DNA of 41,572 bases from Leptospiraceae bacterium (GTDB lineage Bacteria > Spirochaetota > Leptospiria > Leptospirales > Leptonemataceae): contig PBEB01000048.1 of NCBI GenBank assembly GCA_002717505.1, forward strand, positions 36,899 to 78,470, in the 5' to 3' direction. Position 1 is the stretch's first letter; every line of letters begins with the position of its first letter. Shown piece after piece: positions 8,282 to 16,232 of the stretch. A program made the translations under genes and the position numbers. The notes below the pieces were generated by a model. It saw only the letters and a list, made by a program, of their open reading frames with translations, was not told where the DNA came from and searched no databases.

Positions 8282-8797
8282 ATGCAGAAGACTACTATGA
8301 CCGTCCAGGATATAACGCGATTCCAGACCGTAGAGGCCAGCATTGAGTCCTGGATGGATTTCGTGGAGTATGCCCTTGCCTCCGATTTCTACAAAGAGGC
8401 CCTGGATAAGCTGGGTGATCCGAATCGTGCCAGTCGAATTACTCTTCTCTGGACCTATCTGAATACCTTTTCCGAAAAGGACCGCATCAGAGCAGAAGAG
8501 GATGCTGAATTCTTCCTTTTCTATGCCCGGGGATTCATTGATGAACTGGCTACCTGCCGGTATCGCAAAGAGGGAAACTACGATAGTGAAACAAGATCCC
8601 TTTTCCTGGGCAAGATCAAGGCTGTATTGAGAGCGCAGACAGAAGAGGGGAAGATCGTGCGTCCGGTACGCTACATATTTCTAACTCATGTGGTTCGCTT
8701 TTGCAGTAACATGACCTTTATTATCGAAAGCTACGATATGTACAAGGATTACATGTTTCGACTGCGGTCTCGCGTGGAACGTCCACGAGGACTGTAG
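8282..8797 (+). CDS. Hypothetical soluble alpha-helical protein
   Basis: A 171-residue protein I do not recognise. It lacks a signal peptide and membrane segments and is rich in charged and aromatic residues in an amphipathic helical pattern (WMDFVEYALASDFYKEALDKL, AEEDAEFFLFYARGFIDELA, FIIESYDMYKDYMFRLRSRV). Two candidate starts exist, ATG 8282 and ATG 8297 (five residues shorter). Neither has a clear ribosome-binding site, and a promoter-like element ends at 8281, which favours 8297. It is transcribed alone, divergent from eno and convergent with the transporter gene at 9059. A cytoplasmic role is all that can be inferred. Confidence 0.65.
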   Translation: MQKTTMTVQDITRFQTVEASIESWMDFVEYALASDFYKEALDKLGDPNRASRITLLWTYLNTFSEKDRIRAEEDAEFFLFYARGFIDELATCRYRKEGNYDSETRSLFLGKIKAVLRAQTEEGKIVRPVRYIFLTHVVRFCSNMTFIIESYDMYKDYMFRLRSRVERPRGL

Positions 8798-8907
8798 ACC
8801 TCCCGGTATATCCCGTTCTGTAGCCCGCCACTACTATCCGAGTCTGTGGTCATTCTATTTGTATCCTTGCATGTGCAGGTCCAGAATTGGCCGACGTCGT
8901 TGCCAGA

Positions 8908-8937
8908 CCGATATGAGATTTCTGAAATCTTCATCGG
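8908..8937. repeat. Stem-loop between convergent genes
   Basis: CCGAT (8908-8912) pairs with ATCGG (8933-8937), and inside it AGATTT (8916-8921) pairs with AAATCT (8925-8930) around a CTG loop. There is no T-run on either side, so it is not a textbook terminator, but its place between convergent genes (8797 and 9059) fits an RNA 3'-end structure. The rest of 8798-9058 shows nothing gene-like. Confidence 0.5.
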
Positions 8938-9058
8938 CCCGGGCCCATGGACGCCGTGCAAAAAGGTGGTGCAAATATCTGGATGAACATCCGCCCGGGA
9001 TCCCGACTCAATCAGTTTTTCATACACTTATTTCTGTGATCTGGCCATTACCACGCAT

Positions 9059-10672
9059 CTAGCGTAAGGCAGCCAGAACCAGGTGCATTCCCTGAACCAG
9101 AGCGATAACAAGAATCAAACTTACTGGATAAACAGCCGAATAGGCAACCACGGGCTTTTCCGAGCTGTCTACCTGCCGAATGACATCCAGGCCCGGGGTA
9201 AAGGTCATTCCGCCACAGATTACGCCAAAGCATTCGCTTATCGAAATCTTCATGATCAGGTGTCCAAACGCCAGGCTGGCAGCCATGGGAACAACGGCCA
9301 GAAGTACAGCGAAGGCAGCGTACATTAATACTTCAGGTCCCAGGTTGTTGATAAAGCTCTGGCCGGTATCGAACCCGACCTGAACGAAGAATAGAGCCAG
9401 CCCAAGATCCTTGAGCACAGCCGTGGCATTGGGAGGAAATCGACCAATAAGATTTCCGATGCGACCGAAGTGCCCGAACAGAAGACCGCTCACAAGAGCG
9501 CCTCCGGCCAGACCCAGCGAAAAAGGTCCCATACCAGGAATGGGAATGATAATGCCGCCTATGAAGAAAGCCAGAAACAGAGTTCCAGCCATAGATGCGA
9601 TATCTACTCTGGGAATGACCGCATGCGCTTCGTTTCCCAGAAACATTTTGAGCTGTTCCAGCTGATAGGGGCTGCCCACCGCATGCACAACATCACCGTA
9701 CTCAAGCTTCAGATCCTGCGAAGGGAACATCTCAATTTCAGATCGAACAATCTTTGCAATGGATGCGTTGAACCGGAGTCGAATGCCCAGTTCTTTTAGC
9801 GAACGATTGATGACGCTCAAGTTTTCAACAACAATACTGCTGGTACTTAGTTCGCCATCCAGGGCAATCTCCTGATCTACGCTGGGGCCCACCTGCTCTC
9901 CTACGGTCATTACATCCTCTTCGCTTCCTTCCAGTCGCAGAAGATCTCCACTCACCAGATTGGACTTTCCGCTGGCTGCCATCAAGGTTCCATCCCTGAG
10001 GATGCCGGTAATCACTACGCGATTATCATGAAAGAGATCCAGGTTCTTTAACAGCTTGCCATCCATCTCTTCATTTTCCAGGCGATGCACGGAAGTATAG
10101 ATCTGGCTCTGGCCGGCAAGCTCTCGGTCCATCCGGGGCCTCAAGAATTTCATGGCCACATTGATGAATACGATCACTCCCAAAAGACCGAAAGGGTAGG
10201 CCACTCCGTATCCGAAGATCACATCTCTTTCTGGATTGAATTGCATGGCGCTTATCAATGCCGGCGATGAGGTAAATGAGCCTGCGAAAAGCCCGAGCCC
10301 GATTCCGCTATCTACGCCCGAAATCCATAGCAGTAAAACAGTAAAAAATCCTGCGAAAGCAAGCAAGGCCAGGACATTGCTCACGAAGGAACGGCCATGT
10401 TTCTTAAAGGCACGAAAGAATCCGGGACCGGCTTCCAGACCTACACATAACAGAAACAAAACAATCCCCAGGTCCTGAAGGATAGGGATGGGTTGAAACT
10501 GAAAGAAGTAGCCGCCCATCATCGCAACCACCAGGGTACCTGAGCTGGCAAAACCAACCCCCTTAATTTGAAGCCTTCCGAACAAAAGCCCAAGAAGGGT
10601 GATTCCGAATGTAACCAATAGTTCCGTGGATTGAAAAAAAATCTGAAATTCCACCAGGTTCTCTTCCTGCAT
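9059..10672 (-). CDS. AspT/YidE/YbjL-family transporter with two RCK_C (TrkA-C) domains
   Basis: A 537-residue membrane protein with the layout of the aspartate:alanine exchanger family: five or so N-terminal membrane segments (about 15-180), a central cytoplasmic region with two RCK_C-like units (roughly 190-255, with GDLLRLEGSEEDV, and 275-345, with GDVVHAVGSPYQLEQL), then a second set of membrane segments. The two membrane halves look like repeats (FLLCVGLEAGPGF against FFVQVGFDTGQSFI), typical of the AspT/YidE duplication. The family exchanges amino acids or other anions. The substrate cannot be read here. ATG 10672 was chosen. A GTG two codons upstream is possible. It is the last gene of the leftward cluster, 187 bp after the SDR-like gene. 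Confidence 0.85.
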   Translation of the reverse strand: MQEENLVEFQIFFQSTELLVTFGITLLGLLFGRLQIKGVGFASSGTLVVAMMGGYFFQFQPIPILQDLGIVLFLLCVGLEAGPGFFRAFKKHGRSFVSNVLALLAFAGFFTVLLLWISGVDSGIGLGLFAGSFTSSPALISAMQFNPERDVIFGYGVAYPFGLLGVIVFINVAMKFLRPRMDRELAGQSQIYTSVHRLENEEMDGKLLKNLDLFHDNRVVITGILRDGTLMAASGKSNLVSGDLLRLEGSEEDVMTVGEQVGPSVDQEIALDGELSTSSIVVENLSVINRSLKELGIRLRFNASIAKIVRSEIEMFPSQDLKLEYGDVVHAVGSPYQLEQLKMFLGNEAHAVIPRVDIASMAGTLFLAFFIGGIIIPIPGMGPFSLGLAGGALVSGLLFGHFGRIGNLIGRFPPNATAVLKDLGLALFFVQVGFDTGQSFINNLGPEVLMYAAFAVLLAVVPMAASLAFGHLIMKISISECFGVICGGMTFTPGLDVIRQVDSSEKPVVAYSAVYPVSLILVIALVQGMHLVLAALR

Positions 10673-10859
10673 TTCCACAGTTTGTAGAACACTGCTCAGA
10701 GATCAAGGATAGCGCGTTCTCGCATTACGAGTGCTGATCCCTGGCCGGGAGTTCTGCTTCTCAAGGACTCAAGGCTTGTCGCCACAGAGCAATCTGATTG
10801 GCCAGTTTTGCATTCTGTCGTTGAGGTGGAATAGGGTCTTATTCCAGGGATATGGGCGT

Positions 10860-11708
10860 TCAGGCAATGTAGCCGAATCGCTGGAAATACTCGGGTAGAT
10901 CAGGTAGGGTGGAATCGGTCCAGGTCCAGGGCCCGACAACAGAAACGATGGGACCGTCTCCTTTCAGTATCTCCGCCAGTCCTCGGCTTAGATCCCCTCG
11001 TTCGGTTCTACGATATGGTTCCGAAAATCGACTTCCCAGGGACTCTTGCTCTCGCCTTGATGCATAATCCAGGAAAAAATCCAGCATTCGCATCCCGGAG
11101 CTGGCAAACTCCTCTTTCATTTTTAAAAGCTCCGGATTGCTGGTACTTTTCATCAATCGCTGAAGTAGAAGCGAAATTCCGCGAACGCTCTTGGAATAGA
11201 AGGTGCCACCGCGAACCAGTGCCCTTTTTTCCGGGGCTGCAAGACACCACTCTTCCATGGCCTTTTTAACAAATCCCAGGGCTCCATAGAATGCCAGGGT
11301 ATGGGGTAGCCAGTAGAGCGCACTATAGCCTACCGTTAGTGCCGGTTCCAAATCCTTCTCCAGTGCGAGCATAGGATCGAAGGAGAATTCGGCTGCCTGT
11401 TTGTATTGTTCTTTATTGGTTTCCGATATAGGAAACCCTGGTTCGCCCATGGCCGGTGTGTAAATCAGAAGATCGATTTTTTCAACGCGATCGCCCAGTT
11501 GAGTTCGAATCCTGGAAACCAGGTCTTGATCGATGGATATACCGTGAAACGTTTCATCGGCGCCTGGAATTGATTGTTCAGAACGAGTGGTGGCGATAAT
11601 ATGGACGTTCGGAGAGTTTTCGCGCAATGCATCAATTGCGCTGAGGCCTGCTTCGCCGCTGGCTCCCACAATTAGAGCAAGTTGTACTTTCGGTCGTTGA
11701 ATAGACAT
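10860..11708 (-). CDS. SDR-like NAD(P)-binding protein
   Basis: A 282-residue protein beginning with a Rossmann dinucleotide motif (LALIVGASGEAG, matching the GxSGxxG pattern) followed by IIATTR and IDLLIYTPA, which correspond to the second strand and the NAG-like strand of short-chain dehydrogenases. A YxxxK-type catalytic pair is not clear: WLPHTLAFYGALGFVKKAMEEW contains a Tyr in roughly the right place (YGALGFVKKA) but the spacing to Lys is off. An enoyl reductase-like or non-catalytic SDR relative is possible. It lies between the TPR-like gene (78 bp upstream) and the AspT-like transporter on the same strand. The substrate is unknown. Confidence 0.6.
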   Translation of the reverse strand: MSIQRPKVQLALIVGASGEAGLSAIDALRENSPNVHIIATTRSEQSIPGADETFHGISIDQDLVSRIRTQLGDRVEKIDLLIYTPAMGEPGFPISETNKEQYKQAAEFSFDPMLALEKDLEPALTVGYSALYWLPHTLAFYGALGFVKKAMEEWCLAAPEKRALVRGGTFYSKSVRGISLLLQRLMKSTSNPELLKMKEEFASSGMRMLDFFLDYASRREQESLGSRFSEPYRRTERGDLSRGLAEILKGDGPIVSVVGPWTWTDSTLPDLPEYFQRFGYIA

Positions 11709-11786
11709 ACCGAAAGATCCAGGGACGGTATACTTTGTAAAGTGTTTCCCTGGCCGGAATTGAGCCAGGGTTTACAGAATGGGTTT

Positions 11787-12599
11787 TTATGCGGAAGCTC
11801 GGCTACCGGAGGAGGCCACTGCGATGAGAGACTGGAAGATTTGAATCGCTTTCGTATAGTCACCGTTAAACAGATGGGCCATGCCCAGATCCATTTTCTC
11901 CTCGGTGGCCAGCTTTCCGGACTTTTCCTTTTTCTGAAGGCCAGGAAGCTTCGCATTGTAGTTCTTGCGGTATTCTCCCAGGTTTTGCCTGTAAGGTTTG
12001 CCGGAAATGGATTCATAGAGGCTGAGAAGCATTTTCTCGGCATCGCCGTTGCGATTGAGATGAATGTAGGAAAGAGCTACGCGATGGAGCACCGATGTCT
12101 TTTTGATCTGGCTTCCGAAGCTTTCGAATCCCTGAACTACTTGATCATGCCGGCCGGACTCGTGGGCGCCTAGCAAAAAGCCCCCCAGAATAGCCGGTTG
12201 CCTGTGCCCTGTTTTCATCAGCTTAGAACACACAGTATAGATGAGGTCGAATCGCTTACTATGGGAGCAGGCGAAGGTGAATCTATCCAGGGCCAGTTCG
12301 CTATAATAGCCCTTATGCAGGAGCCAGCGAGAGAAATCCATGGCAGCCTTCTCGTAAGCCCGATCATGGTAATGCTTCATGGCGGAGAGCAAATCGTTAA
12401 AAAGACCTGCTTTGCTCAGATTCTGCAATGGCTTACCCAGTTCCAGGCGGGCCAGATTCATGAGCTCCATACAATCGATATCCAGGGACTCTTCCCTGGA
12501 TTGGATGTCCATCATGGAATCGAAGTTCTGGTCGCTATAAGCCTCCCAGAGTTCCTCAATAAGATCAGATTCGGTCTTTCTTTTTACTGCAGGATTCAT
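11787..12599 (-). CDS. TPR-like alpha-helical repeat protein
   Basis: A 270-residue soluble protein made of paired helices with TPR-like spacing, for example YYSELALDRFTFACSHSKRFDLIYTVCSKLMKTG, HESGRHDQVVQGFESFG, VALSYIHLNRNGDAEKMLLSLYESI and MGMAH-like LGMAHLFNGDYTKAIQIFQSLI at the C-terminus. It has no signal peptide. TPR proteins act as scaffolds. Its position 42 bp downstream of two sigma-54 activator genes that lack sensor domains makes it a candidate partner, but that is inference from order only. The C-terminus (VASSGSRASA) is low-complexity. Confidence 0.65.
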   Translation of the reverse strand: MNPAVKRKTESDLIEELWEAYSDQNFDSMMDIQSREESLDIDCMELMNLARLELGKPLQNLSKAGLFNDLLSAMKHYHDRAYEKAAMDFSRWLLHKGYYSELALDRFTFACSHSKRFDLIYTVCSKLMKTGHRQPAILGGFLLGAHESGRHDQVVQGFESFGSQIKKTSVLHRVALSYIHLNRNGDAEKMLLSLYESISGKPYRQNLGEYRKNYNAKLPGLQKKEKSGKLATEEKMDLGMAHLFNGDYTKAIQIFQSLIAVASSGSRASA

Positions 12600-12641
12600 A
12601 GGCTCTCCTGCAGTTTATTTCGGCCTTTTTTCGAGTTCTTT

Positions 12642-13901
12642 TCATCCATTTTCCAGCGATTTACGGTCGATTCCGTATTGCTGGATCTTGTTTCGAACGG
12701 TGTTTCTATGCACGTCCAGGAGCTCGGCCGTCTTACTGATGCTACCCCGGGAGCTTTCCAGAGCTCTTCGGATCAAGTACTCTTCCGCCTCGGCGATTGT
12801 GGGTAGACCGCGCCGGGCCTCAAAAGCTCCCTGAAGATTCTTTCGGACAAAGTCTGCATCTGGCTCGCTGGAACGATTAGATTGTTCGGAGGCCGACGGG
12901 CTTGTTCCAGCCATTGCAGAGGCGTCCGTTCCGGCTCCATTTTTTGGGACGTCGGTCAGAGTATGAATTACGGAAGGCGGTAGGTCCTTCATTCGCAAAC
13001 TGCCATCATCGGAAAGTACACAGAGTCGCTCCAGGCAGTTCTCCAGTTCTCGGATATTACCCGGCCACGGATAATTCATCAATCGATCCGGAAGCGACGG
13101 GTCCTCCGGAATAAAGATCCGGCCATATTTTTTCTCAAATTCCTTCAGGAAGAAATCGAAGAGCAGGGGGATGTCCTGTTTGCGCTCCCGGAGAGGAGGA
13201 AGTAGCAGTGGTACAACATTCAGACGAAAGTAGAGGTCCTCTCTGAATCGCTTTTCCCTTACATCCTCTTCCAGATCCCGGTTTGTGGCTGCAATCAAGC
13301 GAACGTTAACATAGACCTCTCGTCCGCTACCCAGGGGCTCTACCTTCTTTTCCTGGATCGCTCGTAGGAGCTTGACCTGAAGGTTCAGCGGAAGTTCACC
13401 AATTTCATCCAGAAATAGTGTGCCGCCTCCGGCTTTCTGAAATCGACCTTCTCTGGTTTTGGATGCTCCGGTATAGGCACCTTTTTCTACGCCAAACAAT
13501 TCCGATTCTAGCAGAGCTTCCGGGATGCTTCCGCAGGAAACGACCACAAATGGACCTTTATTTCGCAGGCTATGTGTATGGATCCAACGAGCCAGTCTCG
13601 ATTTACCCACCCCGCTTTCGCCCAGGATCAATACATTGGAATCGCTTCGCGCCACGCGAGCGGCAGTGGCATGGATTTCCTGCATCCTTGGATCTCTGGA
13701 TTCCGGGGGGCCTTCTCGAATGGCTTCCAGGCTTTCCAGCAATGGTTCCAGTTCCTGCAAATCTCTGGGCGATATCCATTGCCTTTCCTTCAAGGTTTCC
13801 ATCAATTCCCGATGAGAAGAGATGGGTTCATCCAGAAGAGTGCGAAACTGCTTTCTGGAAATAAAACCAAACCTCAGGATCAGGTTGAGTATTGCTTCCA
13901 T
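12642..13901 (-). CDS. Sigma-54-dependent activator (bEBP) without a receiver domain
   Basis: A 419-residue enhancer-binding protein that would use ATP hydrolysis to remodel sigma-54 RNA polymerase. The AAA+ domain is complete: Walker A GESGVGKS (94-101), GAYTGA (141-146; Tyr in the usual Phe position, a known functional variant), Walker B GGTLFLDEIGE (159-169), arginine-rich REDLYFRLNVVPLLLPPLRER and WPGNIRELEN. The C-terminus is a Fis-type helix-turn-helix (ISKTAELLDVHRNTVRNKIQQYGI). Instead of a receiver, GAF or PAS domain, the N-terminal 65 residues form two helix pairs (GFISRKQFRTLLDE and QWISPRDLQELEPLLES). Its ATG lies inside the end of the upstream activator gene (22-bp overlap). rpoN and target promoters are outside the window. 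Confidence 0.92.
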   Translation of the reverse strand: MEAILNLILRFGFISRKQFRTLLDEPISSHRELMETLKERQWISPRDLQELEPLLESLEAIREGPPESRDPRMQEIHATAARVARSDSNVLILGESGVGKSRLARWIHTHSLRNKGPFVVVSCGSIPEALLESELFGVEKGAYTGASKTREGRFQKAGGGTLFLDEIGELPLNLQVKLLRAIQEKKVEPLGSGREVYVNVRLIAATNRDLEEDVREKRFREDLYFRLNVVPLLLPPLRERKQDIPLLFDFFLKEFEKKYGRIFIPEDPSLPDRLMNYPWPGNIRELENCLERLCVLSDDGSLRMKDLPPSVIHTLTDVPKNGAGTDASAMAGTSPSASEQSNRSSEPDADFVRKNLQGAFEARRGLPTIAEAEEYLIRRALESSRGSISKTAELLDVHRNTVRNKIQQYGIDRKSLENG

Positions 13902-14890
13902 AGTTCCGGATACTTCTTTAACTGATGCTGTAGACTACCCCGAGACATTCCCAGAAGCCTGGCAGTTTGCCTCTGGTTACCGCCGGATACATGGAGGGCG
14001 GCCTCCAGGAGTTCTCGTTCTTCCCTCTGCAGATCTGCTCGCAGGCGCTCCACCTTCTGTCTTCTGTATTCCAGGTCATTGCTACGTACCTGCTCCGGTA
14101 ACTGATCCACCGAGATAATGTGAGACGGAGAGAGAAGAGCGCAGCGAAAGACCAGGTTTTCCAGTTCTCTTACATTTCCGGGCCAGCTGTACTCGAGCAG
14201 GAGTTTGTGTGCATCCCCGTCAAAGGTAAGTCCCGGGCGATTGAATTGCTCCGTGGCCAGCCAGAGATAATGCTGAATCAAAAGAGGTACGTCGGCCTTT
14301 CTTTCTCGAAGAGGTGGCAACCTCAAAGAAAATGTCTGGATTCTGTAAAACAGGTCGCTACGAAAAGCGCCTTGATCAACCTCCGCTGCAAGCTCGCGAT
14401 TGGTAGCGAAAATGAATCGAACATCGGCTTGAATAGTATCGGAGGAGCCTACCTTTTCGAATTCGCCTTCCTGCACCAGTCTGAGGAGCTTGACCTGCTG
14501 CATAAGAGGCAGATCGCCGATTTCATCCAGAAAAAGAGTTCCGCCGGATGCGCGCTGGACGTAGCCTTCGGTATCCGAATCTGCACCGGTGTAGGCGCCC
14601 TGAACATGACCGAACAGTTCATTCTCCACTAGCTCCGCGGGGATAGCACTGCAGTTCAATGCCACAATGGGACCTTCACGACTGCTCAGGCCATGAATGA
14701 TCCGGGCCACTCGTTCTTTGCCCGTGCCGGTTTCTCCTTCAATCAATACAGGATGATCATGTTCTGCGAAGCGCTCCCCCAGTTCCAGGATTTCCGCCAT
14801 GGAGCCTCCGGCTTCGAATACAAAGGTGACGCTGGGGTCCACTTTATGGGAAGAGGGCGTAGATTGTATGGCTCTGGGATAAAGAGTCAT
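13880..14890 (-). CDS. Second sigma-54-dependent activator, minimal form
   Basis: A 336-residue enhancer-binding protein made of little more than the AAA+ and DNA-binding domains. Seen: Walker A GETGTGKE (52-59), GAYTGA (98-103), Walker B GGTLFLDEIGD (116-126), RSDLFYRIQTFSLRLPPLRER, WPGNVRELEN, then a C-terminal Fis-type helix-turn-helix (GNQRQTARLLGMSRGSLQHQLKKY). The N-terminal 30 residues are too short for a sensor domain, so control must come through another protein, expression level or the partner activator. It is translationally linked to the following activator gene (22-bp overlap), and the two are diverged from each other. Such receiver-less activators include PspF-type proteins, which are held in check by a partner. 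Confidence 0.92.
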   Translation of the reverse strand: MTLYPRAIQSTPSSHKVDPSVTFVFEAGGSMAEILELGERFAEHDHPVLIEGETGTGKERVARIIHGLSSREGPIVALNCSAIPAELVENELFGHVQGAYTGADSDTEGYVQRASGGTLFLDEIGDLPLMQQVKLLRLVQEGEFEKVGSSDTIQADVRFIFATNRELAAEVDQGAFRSDLFYRIQTFSLRLPPLRERKADVPLLIQHYLWLATEQFNRPGLTFDGDAHKLLLEYSWPGNVRELENLVFRCALLSPSHIISVDQLPEQVRSNDLEYRRQKVERLRADLQREERELLEAALHVSGGNQRQTARLLGMSRGSLQHQLKKYPELWKQYST

Positions 14891-14967
14891 GGCTTATACA
14901 TTTCAGTCAGATGCTCGCTTCCAGTCAAGTCCGGCTAGCGGAGGGTTGGGGCCGCTGTAGATTCGAT

Positions 14968-15237
14968 TCAGTAGGTGATATCGAATCCGCTATAGCTCTG
15001 GGGCGGGACTTCTCTCTGATCCAGCCGATCTACCCGGGCTAGAGCGGGGCCTTTACTTACTTCTTTCAAGAAGCGCTGCAGCTCCGAAGGAGAACCCTGC
15101 ACTCTACATTCTACTGAGCCGTCCGAGCAGTTGCGAACCCAGCCCAGTAAACCCAATCGTCGAGCTCTGGATGCAGTGAACTGACGAAAGCCAACTCCCT
15201 GGACCCGGCCAATCACCTGGATGTGTAATTCCTTCAT
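14968..15237 (-). CDS. acyP: Acylphosphatase
   Basis: An 89-residue acylphosphatase, which hydrolyses acyl phosphates such as 1,3-bisphosphoglycerate and acetyl or carbamoyl phosphate in the cytoplasm. The two diagnostic motifs are intact: GRVQGVGFR with catalytic Arg18 and GWVRNCSDGSVE with catalytic Asn36. Length is exactly that of the family. It is the first gene of the leftward run, 77 bp before the minimal activator, and diverges from pdxJ (125 bp between starts). The link to the activators is by position only. Confidence 0.93.
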   Translation of the reverse strand: MKELHIQVIGRVQGVGFRQFTASRARRLGLLGWVRNCSDGSVECRVQGSPSELQRFLKEVSKGPALARVDRLDQREVPPQSYSGFDITY

Positions 15238-15362
15238 GCTTCCCGCAAATTAGAAAAGGCCGGGGCCTGATGCAAGTAGGTTATCAGTACCAGCAGCATA
15301 ACTCGAACCGGACTACAGTCGCAAATGGATTGCCCGCATGGGCGGAGGCGTCATAAAGGCAT

Positions 15363-16118
15363 ATGGCCGTCATACTGGATAAATCCACTCTATCACGCAG
15401 CCTTTCTGTGAATCTGGATCATATGGCCACCTTACGGCAGGTTCGCAGAACCAGTTATCCTTCCCTTACCACGGCCGCCGGAATATGCGAAGTGGCCGGA
15501 GCCGATGGGGTGACTCTGCATCTGAGGGAAGACCGTAGACATATTCAGGACCGGGATCTGGAGTTGCTACGGGAAACCTCTCTTTTGCCCATCACGCTGG
15601 AAATGGGTTCTACCGATGAAATGGTAGATATTGCACTGATGACCCTGCCACATGCGGTAACTCTTGTTCCGGAACGGCGTCAGGAACTGACAACCGAGGG
15701 CGGTCTGGATGCCGTTCGGCTGGAGTCTCAGCTGAGTCCGGTTGTACAGCGATTGAAGGAAAAAGGAATTGTTGTTTGTCTTTTTCTGGAGCCAGATGTT
15801 GATCAGATAGAAAAGGCTCATAGTCTGGGTTGCGATTCTGTGGAGCTTCATACCGGTGCTTATTCCCTGGACTGGGAGGAATCCAGAAGCCAGGCGATTG
15901 AAAAGCACCTCAGCCGCATTCAAGCTTCTGTGGACCGTGGATGTGAACTGGGACTGCAGATGAATGCAGGCCATGGATTGCACTATCAAAATATTCGACC
16001 TCTGGCCGCTCTGCCCGGGCTTACCGAGTTTTCCATTGGTCATTCTATTATTTGCAGGTCACTCTTTGTGGGGCTGGAAAAAGCTGTGGGGGAGATGGCC
16101 GATCTAATTCGATCTTAA
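15363..16118 (+). CDS. pdxJ: Pyridoxine 5'-phosphate synthase
   Basis: A 251-residue PdxJ, which condenses 1-deoxyxylulose 5-phosphate with 3-amino-2-oxopropyl phosphate to give pyridoxine 5'-phosphate, the last ring-forming step of the DXP-dependent vitamin B6 route. The family signature is nearly complete: LSVNLDHMATLRQVRRTSYPS, GADGVTLHLREDRRHIQDRD, then ITLEMG, VTLVPE, VELHTGAY, LQMNAGHGLHYQNI and FSIGHSIICRSLFVGLEKAV. Length is normal (about 240-250). It is divergent from acyP, and the gene after it (CHAT) starts 114 bp later. No pdxA is nearby. Confidence 0.96.
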   Translation: MAVILDKSTLSRSLSVNLDHMATLRQVRRTSYPSLTTAAGICEVAGADGVTLHLREDRRHIQDRDLELLRETSLLPITLEMGSTDEMVDIALMTLPHAVTLVPERRQELTTEGGLDAVRLESQLSPVVQRLKEKGIVVCLFLEPDVDQIEKAHSLGCDSVELHTGAYSLDWEESRSQAIEKHLSRIQASVDRGCELGLQMNAGHGLHYQNIRPLAALPGLTEFSIGHSIICRSLFVGLEKAVGEMADLIRS

Positions 16119-16232
16119 GGAAGCTTATCAGAGAACGGAACGCTGAACCACGTATAGCTGAACTCCAGGCCGGTGACGAAGTCGGCCGGTGGATTGCCCT
16201 TGAACTAAGAAACGCCAGGGCTGCGACGAATC

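Noticed and set aside
10798-10815. Possible sigma-54 promoter (TTGGCCAGTTTTGCA)
   Set aside because: The GG-to-GC distance is 8 bp rather than the required 10.
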